From: Cellulomonas flavigena DSM 20109
Lineage (GTDB): Bacteria > Actinomycetota > Actinomycetes > Actinomycetales > Cellulomonadaceae
DNA: 64,000 nucleotides
Direction of reading: 5' to 3'
Assembly: GCF_000092865.1 (NCBI RefSeq)
Contig: NC_014151.1
Coordinates: forward strand, 1,674,001-1,738,000
Numbering within the stretch: position 1 is the first letter of the stretch; each line of letters starts with the position of its first letter. The position numbers and the translations under genes were made by a program. Below are positions 11,266 through 20,378 of this stretch, piece after piece. Below the pieces are notes generated by a model, which was not told where the DNA came from, ran no database searches, and saw only the letters and a program-made list of their open reading frames with translations.

Positions 11266-12276
11266 GTGCAGGTCTGGACCGAGGTGTCGCAGGTGCCGAC
11301 GGGCTGGGGGCCGTCCGTCGTGACGCTCGGCAACTTCGACGGCGTGCACCGCGGGCACGTCGCCGTGCTCAGGCGCATGGTCGACGACGCGCGTGCCGCC
11401 GGTGCCCACGCCGTCGCGGTGACGTTCACGCCGCACCCGGCCCAGGTGCACCGCCCGCACGACGCGCCGCCCCTGCTGCTGGGCGACCGGGACCGGATCG
11501 AGCTGCTCGAGGCCACAGGCCTCGACGCGGTGCTGCTGGTCACCTACACGCTGGACTTCGCGCGCCAGACGCCGCAGGAGTTCGTCGAGCGCTACCTCGT
11601 GGGGGCACTGCGCGCACGCACGGTCGTCGTGGGGCGCGACGTCAGGTTCGGGTGGCAGAACTCGGGTGACCTGTCGACGATGCGTGGGCTGGGGGAGCAG
11701 TACGGGTTCGACGTCGAGGTGATCGCCGACGTGCGGCCCGACGAGACCCCCGATGCGGGCCCGGCGCACCGGCGCTGGTCCTCGACGTGGGTGCGTGAGC
11801 TGCTCGTCGCCGGCGACGTGCGCGCCGCGGCCGACGTGCTCGGCCGACCGCACCGCGTCCGCGGTGTCGTGGTGCACGGCGACGCTCGCGGTCGCGAGCT
11901 CGGCTACCCGACCGCCAACCTGGGCGCCACGACGGGCCTCGTGCCCGCGGACGGCGTGTACGCCGGGTGGCTGCGACGCGAGCACCGGCCGGACGGCACG
12001 CCCGTCGGCCAGGACCGGGTGCTGCCGGCCGCGGTGTCGATCGGGACCAACCCGACGTTCGAGGGGCGGGAGCGTCGCGTCGAGGCGTACGTCCTCGACC
12101 GCACGGACCTCGACCTGTACGGCGAGGAGGTCGTGCTCGAGCTCGTCGAGCGGCTCCGGCCGACGCTGCGGTTCGACTCGGTCGACGAGCTGCTGGCGCG
12201 GATGGCCGTCGACGTGGAGGACGTCCGGCGCGTGCTGGGCGCCGGGGCGACCCGCTCGGGGTCCGTGCCGACGTGA
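11266..12276 (+). CDS. ribF: Bifunctional riboflavin kinase/FAD synthetase
   Basis: Phosphorylates riboflavin to FMN and adenylylates FMN to FAD. The N-terminal nucleotidyltransferase domain shows VVTLGNFDGVHRGHVAVL (ATP binding) and FGWQNSGDLSTM. The C-terminal kinase domain shows RGRELGYPTANLG, DGVYAGWL and SIGTNPTF. Length is 336 residues from the GTG at 11266, which is preceded by GGGAG at 11256-11260. An upstream ATG at 11188 lies inside the terminator of the cellulase gene and adds unrelated sequence, so it was rejected. The gene is followed after 117 bp by rpsO, the usual order. Confidence 0.95.
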   Translation: MQVWTEVSQVPTGWGPSVVTLGNFDGVHRGHVAVLRRMVDDARAAGAHAVAVTFTPHPAQVHRPHDAPPLLLGDRDRIELLEATGLDAVLLVTYTLDFARQTPQEFVERYLVGALRARTVVVGRDVRFGWQNSGDLSTMRGLGEQYGFDVEVIADVRPDETPDAGPAHRRWSSTWVRELLVAGDVRAAADVLGRPHRVRGVVVHGDARGRELGYPTANLGATTGLVPADGVYAGWLRREHRPDGTPVGQDRVLPAAVSIGTNPTFEGRERRVEAYVLDRTDLDLYGEEVVLELVERLRPTLRFDSVDELLARMAVDVEDVRRVLGAGATRSGSVPT

Positions 12277-12299
12277 GACGTGACGGCGCGCGTCACTGG

Positions 12300-12305
12300 T
12301 AGGGT
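12300..12305 (+). promoter_or_regulatory. Putative -10 element of rpsO
   Basis: TAGGGT lies 88 nt upstream of the rpsO start codon. It suggests a separate, leadered transcript for rpsO, with a 5' leader of roughly 80 nt. No clear -35 hexamer is visible. Confidence 0.4.
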
Positions 12306-12393
12306 TGTCCTCGCCGTACGACCGGCCGCGGACCGAGAGAGCCCGGGTGGACATGCCCCGGCGCACCGCGCAACGAGAAACCTGAGGAGCACC

Positions 12394-12663
12394 GTGTCGC
12401 TCGACACTGCCACGAAGCAGTCCATCATGGCCGAGTACGCCACCCACGAGGGCGACACCGGCTCGCCCGAGGTCCAGATCGCCGTCCTCACGCAGCGCAT
12501 CAAGGACCTGACCGAGCACCTCAAGGCCCACAAGCACGACCACCACAGCCGTCGTGGCCTGCTGCTGCTCGTCGGGCGCCGTCGCCGGCTGCTCGGCTAC
12601 CTCCAGAAGGTCGACATCAACCGCTACCGCGCGCTCATCGAGCGTCTCGGCCTGCGCCGCTGA
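12394..12663 (+). CDS. rpsO: 30S ribosomal protein S15
   Basis: Primary 16S rRNA-binding protein of the 30S platform. The 89-residue sequence begins [36 protein letters not shown] and contains [25 protein letters not shown], as in all S15 proteins. The GTG start is preceded by GAGGAG with a four-base gap; this fixes the start against an in-frame ATG at 12280. A 13-bp perfect hairpin follows the stop codon. Confidence 0.98.
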   Translation: MSLDTATKQSIMAEYATHEGDTGSPEVQIAVLTQRIKDLTEHLKAHKHDHHSRRGLLLLVGRRRRLLGYLQKVDINRYRALIERLGLRR

Positions 12664-12672
12664 ACGACCCGC

Positions 12673-12703
12673 ACCAGCCCGGACCGTCTCGGTCCGGGCT
12701 GGT
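12673..12703 (+). terminator. Terminator after rpsO
   Basis: ACCAGCCCGGACC (12673-12685) pairs perfectly with GGTCCGGGCTGGT (12691-12703) around GTCTC, 9 nt after the rpsO stop. Confidence 0.85.
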
Positions 12704-12823
12704 CCTGCGTCGGGGCCGGCCCGTCCGGGCCGCCCGCCGCCGGACCTGCACGACCTGAACGACACGCACCACCAGAACCACCACCGCGCCGACCCCGCTC
12801 GTCCGGTCCTCGGTAGTGGTCCC

Positions 12824-12861
12824 CGGAGTTCGACGCTCCGAGGGCCACGGTCGAAGACCGT
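12824..12861 (+). promoter_or_regulatory. Tandem hairpins in the pnp leader
   Basis: Two stem-loops precede pnp: CGGAG/CTCCG (12824-12828 with 12836-12840) and ACGGTC-GAA-GACCGT (12847-12861). In enteric bacteria pnp mRNA is autoregulated through a leader stem-loop cut by RNase III. Whether these hairpins serve the same purpose is inference. Confidence 0.4.
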
Positions 12862-12902
12862 CGCGGGGCAGGGCGGCGCCTTCGAGAACAAGGAGGGCAC
12901 CC

Positions 12903-15137
12903 GTGGAGGGTCCCGAGATCCAGTTCGCCGAGGCCACGATCGACAACGGTCGCTTCGGCACCCGCACCGTCCGCTTCGAGACGGGCCGCCTGGCCAAGCA
13001 GGCCGCCGGCTCCGCCGTCGCCTACCTGGACGACGACACGATGCTGCTGTCGGCCACGACGGCCGGCAAGCACCCCCGTGAGGGCTTCGACTTCTTCCCG
13101 CTGACGGTGGACGTCGAGGAGCGGCAGTACGCCGCCGGCAAGATCCCCGGCTCGTTCTTCCGCCGCGAGGGCCGGCCCTCGACCGAGGCGATCCTCGCGT
13201 GCCGTCTCATCGACCGCCCGCTGCGCCCGCTGTTCGTCAAGGGTCTGCGCAACGAGGTCCAGGTCGTCGTCACCGTGCTGTCGATCAACCCCGACGACGC
13301 CTACGACGTGCTGGCCATCAACGCCGCGTCGATCAGCACGCAGATCTCCGGCCTGCCGTTCTCCGGCCCGGTCGGCGCCGTGCGCATCGCGCTGATCGAC
13401 GGCCAGTGGGTCGCGTTCCCGCGCTACACCGAGCGCGAGCGGGCCACGTTCGAGATCGTCGTCGCGGGTCGCGTCGTCGAGGGCGGCGACGTCGCCATCG
13501 CGATGATCGAGGCCGAGGCACCCGAGAAGTCGTGGAACCTCATCCGCAACGAGGGCGGCGTCGCCCCGACCGAGGCCGTCGTGGCCGAGGGCCTCGAGGC
13601 GTCCAAGCCGTTCATCAAGGCGCTCGTCACGGCGCAGATGGAGCTGGCGGCACAGTCCGCCAAGGAGACGCAGACGTTCCCGACGTTCCCGGACTACCAG
13701 CCCGACGCGTATGCCGCCGTCGAGCAGGCCGCCACCGAGCGCCTGTCCGCCGCGCTGCAGATCGCGGGCAAGCAGGAGCGCGAGAACCGCCTCGACGAGA
13801 TCAAGGCCGAGGTGCAGGCCGAGCTCGCCGCGCAGTTCGAGGGTCGCGAGAAGGAGGTGTCCGCGGCGTACCGCTCGGTGCAGAAGCAGCTCATCCGCCA
13901 GCGGATCCTCACCGACGGCTTCCGCATCGACGGTCGCGGGCTGCGGGACATCCGCACGCTCTCGGCCGAGGTCGAGGTGCTGCCCCGCACGCACGGCTCG
14001 GCGCTGTTCGAGCGCGGCGAGACCCAGATCCTGGGGGTCACCACGCTGAACATGCTCCGCATGGAGCAGCAGCTCGACACGCTGGCGCCCGAGACGCGCA
14101 AGCGGTACATGCACCACTACAACTTCCCGCCGTTCTCCACGGGGGAGACGGGCCGCGTCGGCTCGCCGAAGCGCCGCGAGATCGGCCACGGCGCGCTCGC
14201 CGAGCGCGCGATCGTGCCGGTGCTCCCGTCGCGCGAGGAGTTCCCGTACGCGATCCGTCAGGTCTCCGAGGCACTGGGCTCCAACGGTTCGACGTCCATG
14301 GGCTCGGTCTGCGCCGCGACCCTGTCACTGCTCAACGCCGGTGTGCCGCTGCGCGCGCCGGTGGCCGGCATCGCGATGGGCCTGGTCTCGGACACGGTCG
14401 ACGGTGAGACCCGCTACGCGGCGCTCACCGACATCCTCGGCGCCGAGGACGCGTTCGGTGACATGGACTTCAAGGTCGCCGGCACGCGGGAGTTCGTCAC
14501 GGCCATCCAGCTCGACACCAAGCTCGACGGCATCCCCGCCTCCGTCCTGGCCGGCGCGCTGACGCAGGCCAAGGAGGCGCGCCTCGCGATCCTCGACGTC
14601 ATCGCCGAGGCCATCGACGTGCCGGACGAGATGAGCCCGTTCGCACCGCGCGTCATCTCCGTGAAGGTGCCGGTCGACAAGATCGGCGAGGTCATCGGCC
14701 CGAAGGGCAAGATGATCAACCAGATCCAGGAGGAGACCGGCGCCGACATCTCCATCGAGGACGACGGCACGGTCTACATCGGCGCCACCGACGGACCGTC
14801 GGCGGAGGCCGCGCGGGCCGCGATCAACGCGATCGCGAACCCGCACATGCCCGAGATCGGCGAGCGCTTCGTCGGCACCGTGGTGAAGACGACGACGTTC
14901 GGTGCGTTCATCTCGCTGTCGCCGGGCAAGGACGGGCTGCTGCACATCTCGCAGATCCGCAAGCTCGTCGGCGGCAAGCGCGTCGAGAACGTCGAGGACG
15001 TCCTGGCCGTCGGGCAGAAGGTCCAGGTCGAGATCGGCGAGATCGACCCGCGCGGCAAGCTGTCGCTGCACGCGGTCCTCGACGAGGAGCAGGCCGAGGG
15101 CGAGAAGGCGGCCGCGACGGCCGACGCCGACGCCTGA
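12903..15137 (+). CDS. pnp: Polyribonucleotide nucleotidyltransferase (PNPase)
   Basis: Phosphorolytic 3'-5' exoribonuclease of RNA decay; in actinobacteria it also makes heteropolymeric tails and can take part in ppGpp metabolism. The 744 residues contain two RNase PH-type domains (first with [20 protein letters not shown] and [14 protein letters not shown]; second with [16 protein letters not shown]), a helical linker, a KH domain ([23 protein letters not shown]) and an S1 domain ([28 protein letters not shown]). GTG start with AGGAGG six bases upstream; an in-frame ATG at 12816 lies in the leader and was rejected. The M16 peptidase gene begins one base after its stop. Confidence 0.97.
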   Translation: MEGPEIQFAEATIDNGRFGTRTVRFETGRLAKQAAGSAVAYLDDDTMLLSATTAGKHPREGFDFFPLTVDVEERQYAAGKIPGSFFRREGRPSTEAILACRLIDRPLRPLFVKGLRNEVQVVVTVLSINPDDAYDVLAINAASISTQISGLPFSGPVGAVRIALIDGQWVAFPRYTERERATFEIVVAGRVVEGGDVAIAMIEAEAPEKSWNLIRNEGGVAPTEAVVAEGLEASKPFIKALVTAQMELAAQSAKETQTFPTFPDYQPDAYAAVEQAATERLSAALQIAGKQERENRLDEIKAEVQAELAAQFEGREKEVSAAYRSVQKQLIRQRILTDGFRIDGRGLRDIRTLSAEVEVLPRTHGSALFERGETQILGVTTLNMLRMEQQLDTLAPETRKRYMHHYNFPPFSTGETGRVGSPKRREIGHGALAERAIVPVLPSREEFPYAIRQVSEALGSNGSTSMGSVCAATLSLLNAGVPLRAPVAGIAMGLVSDTVDGETRYAALTDILGAEDAFGDMDFKVAGTREFVTAIQLDTKLDGIPASVLAGALTQAKEARLAILDVIAEAIDVPDEMSPFAPRVISVKVPVDKIGEVIGPKGKMINQIQEETGADISIEDDGTVYIGATDGPSAEAARAAINAIANPHMPEIGERFVGTVVKTTTFGAFISLSPGKDGLLHISQIRKLVGGKRVENVEDVLAVGQKVQVEIGEIDPRGKLSLHAVLDEEQAEGEKAAATADADA

Positions 15138-15138
15138 C

Positions 15139-16464
15139 GTGCCGCAGATCCTCCCGCTCGTCGCACCCGGCTCGCCGGGTGCCGAGCTCGTCGTCGGGCA
15201 GGACGGGGGCGCCGCCGTGCGGCGCACCGTCCTGCCCGGCGGCGTCCGGGTCCTGACCGAGCACATGCCCGGTCTGCGCTCGGCCACGGTCGGCGCGTGG
15301 GTCGGTGTCGGCTCGCGCGACGAGATGTCGGGTCACTTCGGCTCGACGCACTTCCTCGAGCACCTGCTGTTCAAGGGCACCGCACGACGCTCGGCGATGG
15401 ACATCGCCGAGGCCTTCGACGCGGTCGGCGGCGAGGCGAACGCCGCCACCGGCAAGGAGCACACCTGCTACTACGCGCGGGTGCTCGACACGGACGTGCC
15501 CATCGCTGTCGACGTCATCGCCGACATGGTGACCTCCGCGCGGCTGGACCCCGACGAGCTCGAGACCGAGCGCGGCGTGATCCTCGAGGAGCTCGCGATG
15601 AACGACGACGACCCGTCGGACGTCGCGCACGAGCAGTTCGCCACGGCCGTGTTCGGTGACACGCCGCTCGGTCGACCCATCGGCGGGACGCCGCACGCGA
15701 TCCGGTCCGTGCCGCGGGACGCCGTGTGGGAGCACTACCGCGAGCACTACCGGCCCGACACGCTCGTCGTGACGGCCGCCGGCGGCGTCGACCACGACGC
15801 GCTCTGCGCGCAGGTGGCGGACGCGCTCGCCGCCGGTGGGTGGGACCTCGCGGCCGGTGCCGTGCCCGCGCCACGACGTGCGGTCGGGGAGCGGGGTGCG
15901 GTCTCCGTCGGCGTCGAGCTCACGGTCCGCCGTCCCACCGAGCAGGCCAACGTCATCGTCGGCGGCACGTGCCTCAACGCCACCGACGGCCGCCGGTTCG
16001 TGCTCTCGGTGCTCAGCGCCGCGCTCGGCGGTGGCATGTCGTCGCGGCTGTTCCAGGAGATCCGCGAGAAGCGTGGCCTGGCGTACTCGACGTACTCCTA
16101 CGCGAGCGGCCACGCCGAGACCGGCCTGTTCGGCCTGTACGCCGGGTGTGCACCCGCCAAGGTCGACGAGGTCACCGAGCTCATGGTCGCCGAGCTGGAG
16201 CGCATGGCCTCCGAGGCGATGGGTGCCGCGGAGCTGGAGCGCAGCATCGGCCAGCTCTGCGGCGGGCTCGTCCTGGGCATGGAGGACAGCGGCTCGCGCA
16301 TGAGCCGCCTGGGCAAGGCCGAGCTCGTGCACGGCGAGCTGCTGGACGTCGACGAGTCGCTCGCTCGGATCCGCGCCGTCACCGCGCGCGAGGTCCAGGA
16401 GCTGGCGGCCGAGCTCGCGGCGGCACCGCGCAGCGTCGTCCGCGTCGGTCCGTTCGGCGACTGA
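15139..16464 (+). CDS. M16-family zinc metallopeptidase (processing-peptidase-like)
   Basis: A 441-residue peptidase of the mitochondrial processing peptidase/insulinase family. The inverted zinc motif HFLEH gives His71, Glu74 and His75, with the distal zinc-ligand Glu in the ETERGVILEELAMNDDDP region. The C-terminal half carries the family R/Y region (SSRLFQEIREKRGLAYSTYSY). Orthologues lie directly after pnp in most actinobacteria; the physiological substrate is not established. The GTG start is one base after the pnp stop, so translation is probably coupled. A single catalytic-type gene is present, with no inactive partner beside it. Confidence 0.9.
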   Translation: MPQILPLVAPGSPGAELVVGQDGGAAVRRTVLPGGVRVLTEHMPGLRSATVGAWVGVGSRDEMSGHFGSTHFLEHLLFKGTARRSAMDIAEAFDAVGGEANAATGKEHTCYYARVLDTDVPIAVDVIADMVTSARLDPDELETERGVILEELAMNDDDPSDVAHEQFATAVFGDTPLGRPIGGTPHAIRSVPRDAVWEHYREHYRPDTLVVTAAGGVDHDALCAQVADALAAGGWDLAAGAVPAPRRAVGERGAVSVGVELTVRRPTEQANVIVGGTCLNATDGRRFVLSVLSAALGGGMSSRLFQEIREKRGLAYSTYSYASGHAETGLFGLYAGCAPAKVDEVTELMVAELERMASEAMGAAELERSIGQLCGGLVLGMEDSGSRMSRLGKAELVHGELLDVDESLARIRAVTAREVQELAAELAAAPRSVVRVGPFGD

Positions 16465-16492
16465 GGCGCCCGTCGGCGCCCGAACCCCTCAC

Positions 16493-16527
16493 GCTGCGAC
16501 GTCCCGCCCCGAGCGGGGCGTCGCAGC
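16493..16527 (+). terminator. Hairpin after the M16 peptidase gene
   Basis: GCTGCGACG (16493-16501) pairs with CGTCGCAGC (16519-16527), with an inner CCCC/GGGG stem closing the structure. It ends 13 nt before the next start codon. Confidence 0.65.
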
Positions 16528-16540
16528 GGCATGATGAGGC

Positions 16541-17365
16541 ATGGCCGTCGCCGTGGACTCCTACCGCCGCCTCCCTGTCCCCGCCGCGCTCGAGGGCGTG
16601 GCCGAGCACGCCTGGGTCGCGCGTCACGACGGCGCGCGTCGTCACACCGAGGTCCTGCTGCCGGACGGTCGCGGGCTGCTCCAGCTCGTGCGCGGGACCC
16701 CGGGCCGGCTCGTCGACCCGCTGGCGGGCGGAGCCGTACCCGACGCCGACGGCGTGCGCAGTGCGCTGACGCACGCGCTGGTCGCGGAGCAGACCGGCCC
16801 GGTCGCGCGGCTCGGCGTCCAGCTGCACCCCGTGGCGCTCGCACGGCTGCGTGCCGCGCGGCCCGTCGCCGACGCGTGGCACCCGCTCACCGAGGTGCTC
16901 GCCGCCGACGTCGTGGCGCGCGTGGGTGACCTGCTGGCGGCGGGTCACGACGACACCGCGGTGGCGGCCGTCCTCGACGCGCTCGCCGCCGTACCGCGAC
17001 GTGCCGACGCCGACCTCGACCGCCTCGAGGATGCGCTGCGGTTCGTCGACGAGCGGCGTGGCCTCGTCCGGCAGGCCGACGTCGCGCGTGCCGCGGGCAC
17101 GAGCCTGGGGGAGCTGCACCGCTGGTGCACGCAGCTGCTCGGGATGTCGCCGGCGCAGTACCTCGCGGCCGCGCGGTTCAGCACGTTCGTGCGCGAGTAC
17201 GTGGCCGTCGGCCCGGTGGATCCGGCGGCGGTGGTCGCCGTCGTCGAGTGGTTCGTCGAGACGGGGTACCCGCCGCGGGAGGTCGAGCGGTTCACGGGCC
17301 TGCCGCCCGCCGAGCTGCGCCGGCTCGCCGAGCACCTTGCCGCGGGCGCTGCGGCCGCCCGCTGA
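16541..17365 (+). CDS. AraC-family transcriptional regulator with DUF6597-type N-terminus
   Basis: A 274-residue protein. Residues 1-130 resemble the DUF6597 sensory region found in front of AraC helix-turn-helix domains (VAEHAWVARHDG...TEVLLPDGRGLLQLVRG). The C-terminal part has the AraC pattern: VDERRGLVRQADVARAAGTSLGELHRWCTQLLGMSPAQYLAAARF for the first helix-turn-helix, then a second one with VVEWFVETGYPPREVERFTGLPP. Ligand and targets are unknown. It starts at an ATG without a clear ribosome binding site and is followed by dapB after 50 bp. Confidence 0.75.
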   Translation: MAVAVDSYRRLPVPAALEGVAEHAWVARHDGARRHTEVLLPDGRGLLQLVRGTPGRLVDPLAGGAVPDADGVRSALTHALVAEQTGPVARLGVQLHPVALARLRAARPVADAWHPLTEVLAADVVARVGDLLAAGHDDTAVAAVLDALAAVPRRADADLDRLEDALRFVDERRGLVRQADVARAAGTSLGELHRWCTQLLGMSPAQYLAAARFSTFVREYVAVGPVDPAAVVAVVEWFVETGYPPREVERFTGLPPAELRRLAEHLAAGAAAAR

Positions 17366-17401
17366 CGTGGACGCCGCTCCGTCGGTCCCGGACGTGGCGG
17401 C

Positions 17402-17407
17402 TAGGGT
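17402..17407 (+). promoter_or_regulatory. Leaderless-type -10 hexamer for dapB
   Basis: TAGGGT lies 8 nt before the GTG at 17416, slightly wider than the 6-7 nt seen at the other genes of this kind. Confidence 0.5.
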
Positions 17408-17409
17408 GA

Positions 17410-18174
<765 letters not shown>

Positions 18175-18181
18175 GGGACCG

Positions 18182-18676
18182 ATGAGCCACGACGTGCCGA
18201 GCCGCCCGCGCCGGCGCACCGGGCTCGTCGCGGCGGTGGCCCTGACCGGGCTGCTGGCGATCTACGTCTGGGCCGTGGCCCTGCGCGCGGTCCAGCTCGT
18301 CGCCACGGGGGAGACGGTGGCCGTCGTCCTCGGCGTCGCGCTGCTGGTCGCGCCGCTGCTCGTGCTCGTGCTCATCGGTCGCGAGTGGCTCCTGGCCGTG
18401 GACGTGCAGCGCATGGCCGACGAGCTCGCGACGGACGGCGACCTGCCGGTCGACGACCTGCCGCGCTCACCGAGCGGCCGCGTGGACCGCGCGGCGGCGC
18501 GCGAGGCGTTCGGGCCGCACCGGGAGCGCGTCGAGGCCGAACCGGGGGACTGGCGCGGCTGGTACCACCTCGCGTTCGCCTACGACGCCGCGGGTGACCG
18601 GGCCCGAGCGCGCGCCGCGCTGCGCACCGCGAGCCGCCTGCACAAGGGCGGCAGCGCGAGCGCCGAGCTGCCCTGA
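18182..18676 (+). CDS. Small membrane protein with TPR-like tail
   Basis: A 164-residue protein of unknown function. Two hydrophobic helices (about 14-36 and 44-64) form a membrane hairpin. They are followed by a charged linker and a single TPR-like unit, GDWRGWYHLAFAYDAAGDRARARAALRTASRLH. It starts 7 bp after dapB and is likely translated from the same message. Similar two-helix plus TPR proteins occur after dapB in related actinobacteria. The fold call is firm and the role unknown. Confidence 0.6.
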   Translation: MSHDVPSRPRRRTGLVAAVALTGLLAIYVWAVALRAVQLVATGETVAVVLGVALLVAPLLVLVLIGREWLLAVDVQRMADELATDGDLPVDDLPRSPSGRVDRAAAREAFGPHRERVEAEPGDWRGWYHLAFAYDAAGDRARARAALRTASRLHKGGSASAELP

Positions 18677-18681
18677 GCCGA

Positions 18682-18696
18682 GCAGGCCGAGCCTGC
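18682..18696. terminator. Short hairpin between convergent genes
   Basis: GCAGGC-CGA-GCCTGC lies between the stop codons of the TPR protein gene and the acetyltransferase gene and could end transcription from either side. Confidence 0.5.
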
Positions 18697-18713
18697 CCGG
18701 GCGTCGGCGCCGG

Positions 18714-19265
18714 TCAGATCTCGGCGTACCAGCGGCTCTCGCTGACGACGTAGGCCTCGTCGTCCGGCCCGGGACCGGTGGCCAGGCGTCGCGTGCGGCC
18801 GTCGGGTCCGAGCCCGGCGCCCGCGAGGAACTGCTCGCGCGCGGTGTCACTGTCGACGACCCACGTCTGCACCTGGTCGGCGCCGTCGGCGCGCAGCAGG
18901 TCCACCGCTGCAGCGAGCAGCCGCGACCCGTGGCCGGCGCGCTGGTCCGGCGGGTCGACCTCGAGCGCGAGCACGACGCCGCCGGGCGCCTGCAGCGGGT
19001 CGGAGGGTGGCACGGGTGCCACGGACGCGACACCGACGACGCGGGGGCCGTCGCACGCGACGAGCACGTGGTAGCCGGGGCCGGGGGCAGAGGTCACCGC
19101 CTGCCGCCACTGCCGGACGAACGCCTCCTCGTCGAGCGAGTCCAGCACGACCTCGCCGAGCACCGTGGCGTGGGCGGAGCGCCACGCGGCGAGCTGGATC
19201 GCGGCGATGCGGGTCTCGTCGCCGGGGACTGCTGGGCGGACCGACACGTCGGCGGTGGGTGTCAC
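18714..19265 (-). CDS. GNAT-family N-acetyltransferase
   Basis: A 183-residue acetyl-CoA-dependent acyltransferase. ISIRPAV-like opening VSVRPAVPGDETRIAAIQLAAW, a central beta strand VVLALEVDPPDQRAGHGSRLLAAAVDLL that carries the acetyl-CoA-binding RxGxG-type motif (here QRAGHGSRLL), and a C-terminal region ending EAYVVSESRWYAEI. The substrate is unknown. It starts at the GTG at 19265 with a -10 hexamer 6 nt away. It is the last gene of a minus-strand group that includes azlD, azlC and the aldehyde dehydrogenase, but its own promoter suggests separate transcription. Confidence 0.8.
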   Translation of the reverse strand: MTPTADVSVRPAVPGDETRIAAIQLAAWRSAHATVLGEVVLDSLDEEAFVRQWRQAVTSAPGPGYHVLVACDGPRVVGVASVAPVPPSDPLQAPGGVVLALEVDPPDQRAGHGSRLLAAAVDLLRADGADQVQTWVVDSDTAREQFLAGAGLGPDGRTRRLATGPGPDDEAYVVSESRWYAEI

Positions 19266-19271
19266 GCGACG

Positions 19272-19277
19272 AGCCTA
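19272..19277 (-). promoter_or_regulatory. Leaderless-type -10 hexamer for the acetyltransferase gene
   Basis: TAGGCT on the minus strand, 6 nt before the GTG at 19265. Confidence 0.55.
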
Positions 19278-19303
19278 ACCGCGCGCGCGGGGGTGGTGCC
19301 GGA

Positions 19304-19618
19304 TCAGGGCATGCCGAGGTGCCGCAGCAGCGCGGCCGTGCCCGCCGCCAGCAGCACGACGACGACGAACGGCGCGCGCAGCACGAGCGCGACGGCGGCG
19401 ACAGCCAGGGCGGGCACCCGCGCGTCGACGACGACGCGCCCGTCGCCCGTGGCCGTCTGCACCGCGACCAGCGCCGAGAGCAGGGCCACCGTGACGAGCG
19501 CCGCGACGCGCGCGACGCGCGGCTGCGCCAGCCAGTGCTCGGGCAGCACGTGCCCGGCGAGCTTGATGGCCAGGCAGGCCAGGCCGGCGAGCAGCACGGC
19601 ACCCCACAGCGCGGTCAC
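19304..19618 (-). CDS. azlD: AzlD-type small subunit of branched-chain amino acid exporter
   Basis: A 104-residue, almost wholly hydrophobic protein with three to four membrane helices (ALWGAVLLAGLACLAIKLAG, VAALVTVALLSALVAVQ, RAPFVVVVLLAAGTAALLRHLG). It is the usual partner of AzlC in exporters of branched-chain amino acids and related compounds. The GTG start overlaps the azlC stop codon in GTGA, so the pair is translationally coupled. Confidence 0.85.
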   Translation of the reverse strand: MTALWGAVLLAGLACLAIKLAGHVLPEHWLAQPRVARVAALVTVALLSALVAVQTATGDGRVVVDARVPALAVAAVALVLRAPFVVVVLLAAGTAALLRHLGMP

Positions 19619-20301
19619 GACGAGCCGCCCGGGGTGCGGTCGGTGGTGACCAGCCCGACGACCACCGCCACCACGGCCGCGAGCAGCACGGGCAGCCCGG
19701 CCGACAGCACCGGGGTGGTGGCGAGCGCGACGACGACGGCGGCCGCCGCGACGAGCTGGGCGGCGCGTCCCGCGAGCCGTGGCCACACCAGGGCGAGGAA
19801 GGCCGCGCCCGCGGCGGCGTCGAGACCGTACGCCCGCGGGTCGCCGAGCCGGTCGCCGACGAGGGCGCCGAGCAACGTGAACGTGTTCCAGAGCAGGAAC
19901 ACGCCCAGGCCCGTCCACCAGAAGCCCACGCGAGCCGTCCGGCGGTCGGGCTGGGCCGTCGCGACGGCCGTGGACTCGTCGATCGTCAGCTGCGCCGCCG
20001 GGAGCCGCCAGCGCCGCGGCAGGTCGAGCATCGGCGTGAGCTGGGCACCGTAGAGGCCGTTGCGCGCGCCGAGCAGCGCGGCCGACGCGATCGCGGCGCC
20101 CGCGCCGCCCCCGGCGCCCACGACGCCGATGAACGCGAACTGCGACCCGCCGGAGAACATCAGCAGGCTGAGCGCCATGGTCTGCGCGACGTCGAGCCCC
20201 GCGGCGACGGACAGCGCGCCGAAGGACACGCCGTACAGGCCCGTCGCGACGGACACCGAGACCGCCTGCCGGCGTGCGGCGACGGCGGGGTCCGGGGTCA
20301 C
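19615..20301 (-). CDS. azlC: AzlC-family branched-chain amino acid permease
   Basis: Large subunit of an AzlCD exporter, 228 residues with six to eight membrane segments. The family region GLYGVSFGALSVAAGLDVAQTMALSLLMFSGGSQFAFIGVVGAGG is followed by LLGARNGLYGAQLTPML and TIDESTAVA. The chosen start, GTG at 20301, lies 6 nt after GACAGT; the GTG at 20319 is in the same frame and adds six residues. No ribosome binding site is visible at either. azlD overlaps its 3' end. Confidence 0.87.
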   Translation of the reverse strand: MTPDPAVAARRQAVSVSVATGLYGVSFGALSVAAGLDVAQTMALSLLMFSGGSQFAFIGVVGAGGGAGAAIASAALLGARNGLYGAQLTPMLDLPRRWRLPAAQLTIDESTAVATAQPDRRTARVGFWWTGLGVFLLWNTFTLLGALVGDRLGDPRAYGLDAAAGAAFLALVWPRLAGRAAQLVAAAAVVVALATTPVLSAGLPVLLAAVVAVVVGLVTTDRTPGGSS

Positions 20302-20378
20302 GTCGTCACTGTCGCACACGCCGACTGCGGCGCCGCGGCGGGGGTTGCGGTCCGCGCCACGCACGCCCGTGGGCCGCG

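Noticed and set aside
7518..11543. A 1,341-residue open frame on the minus strand opposite the cellulase gene
   Set aside because: Composition is Arg/Gly/Val-rich with no domain, as expected for the antisense frame of a high-GC gene whose plus strand has clear domains.
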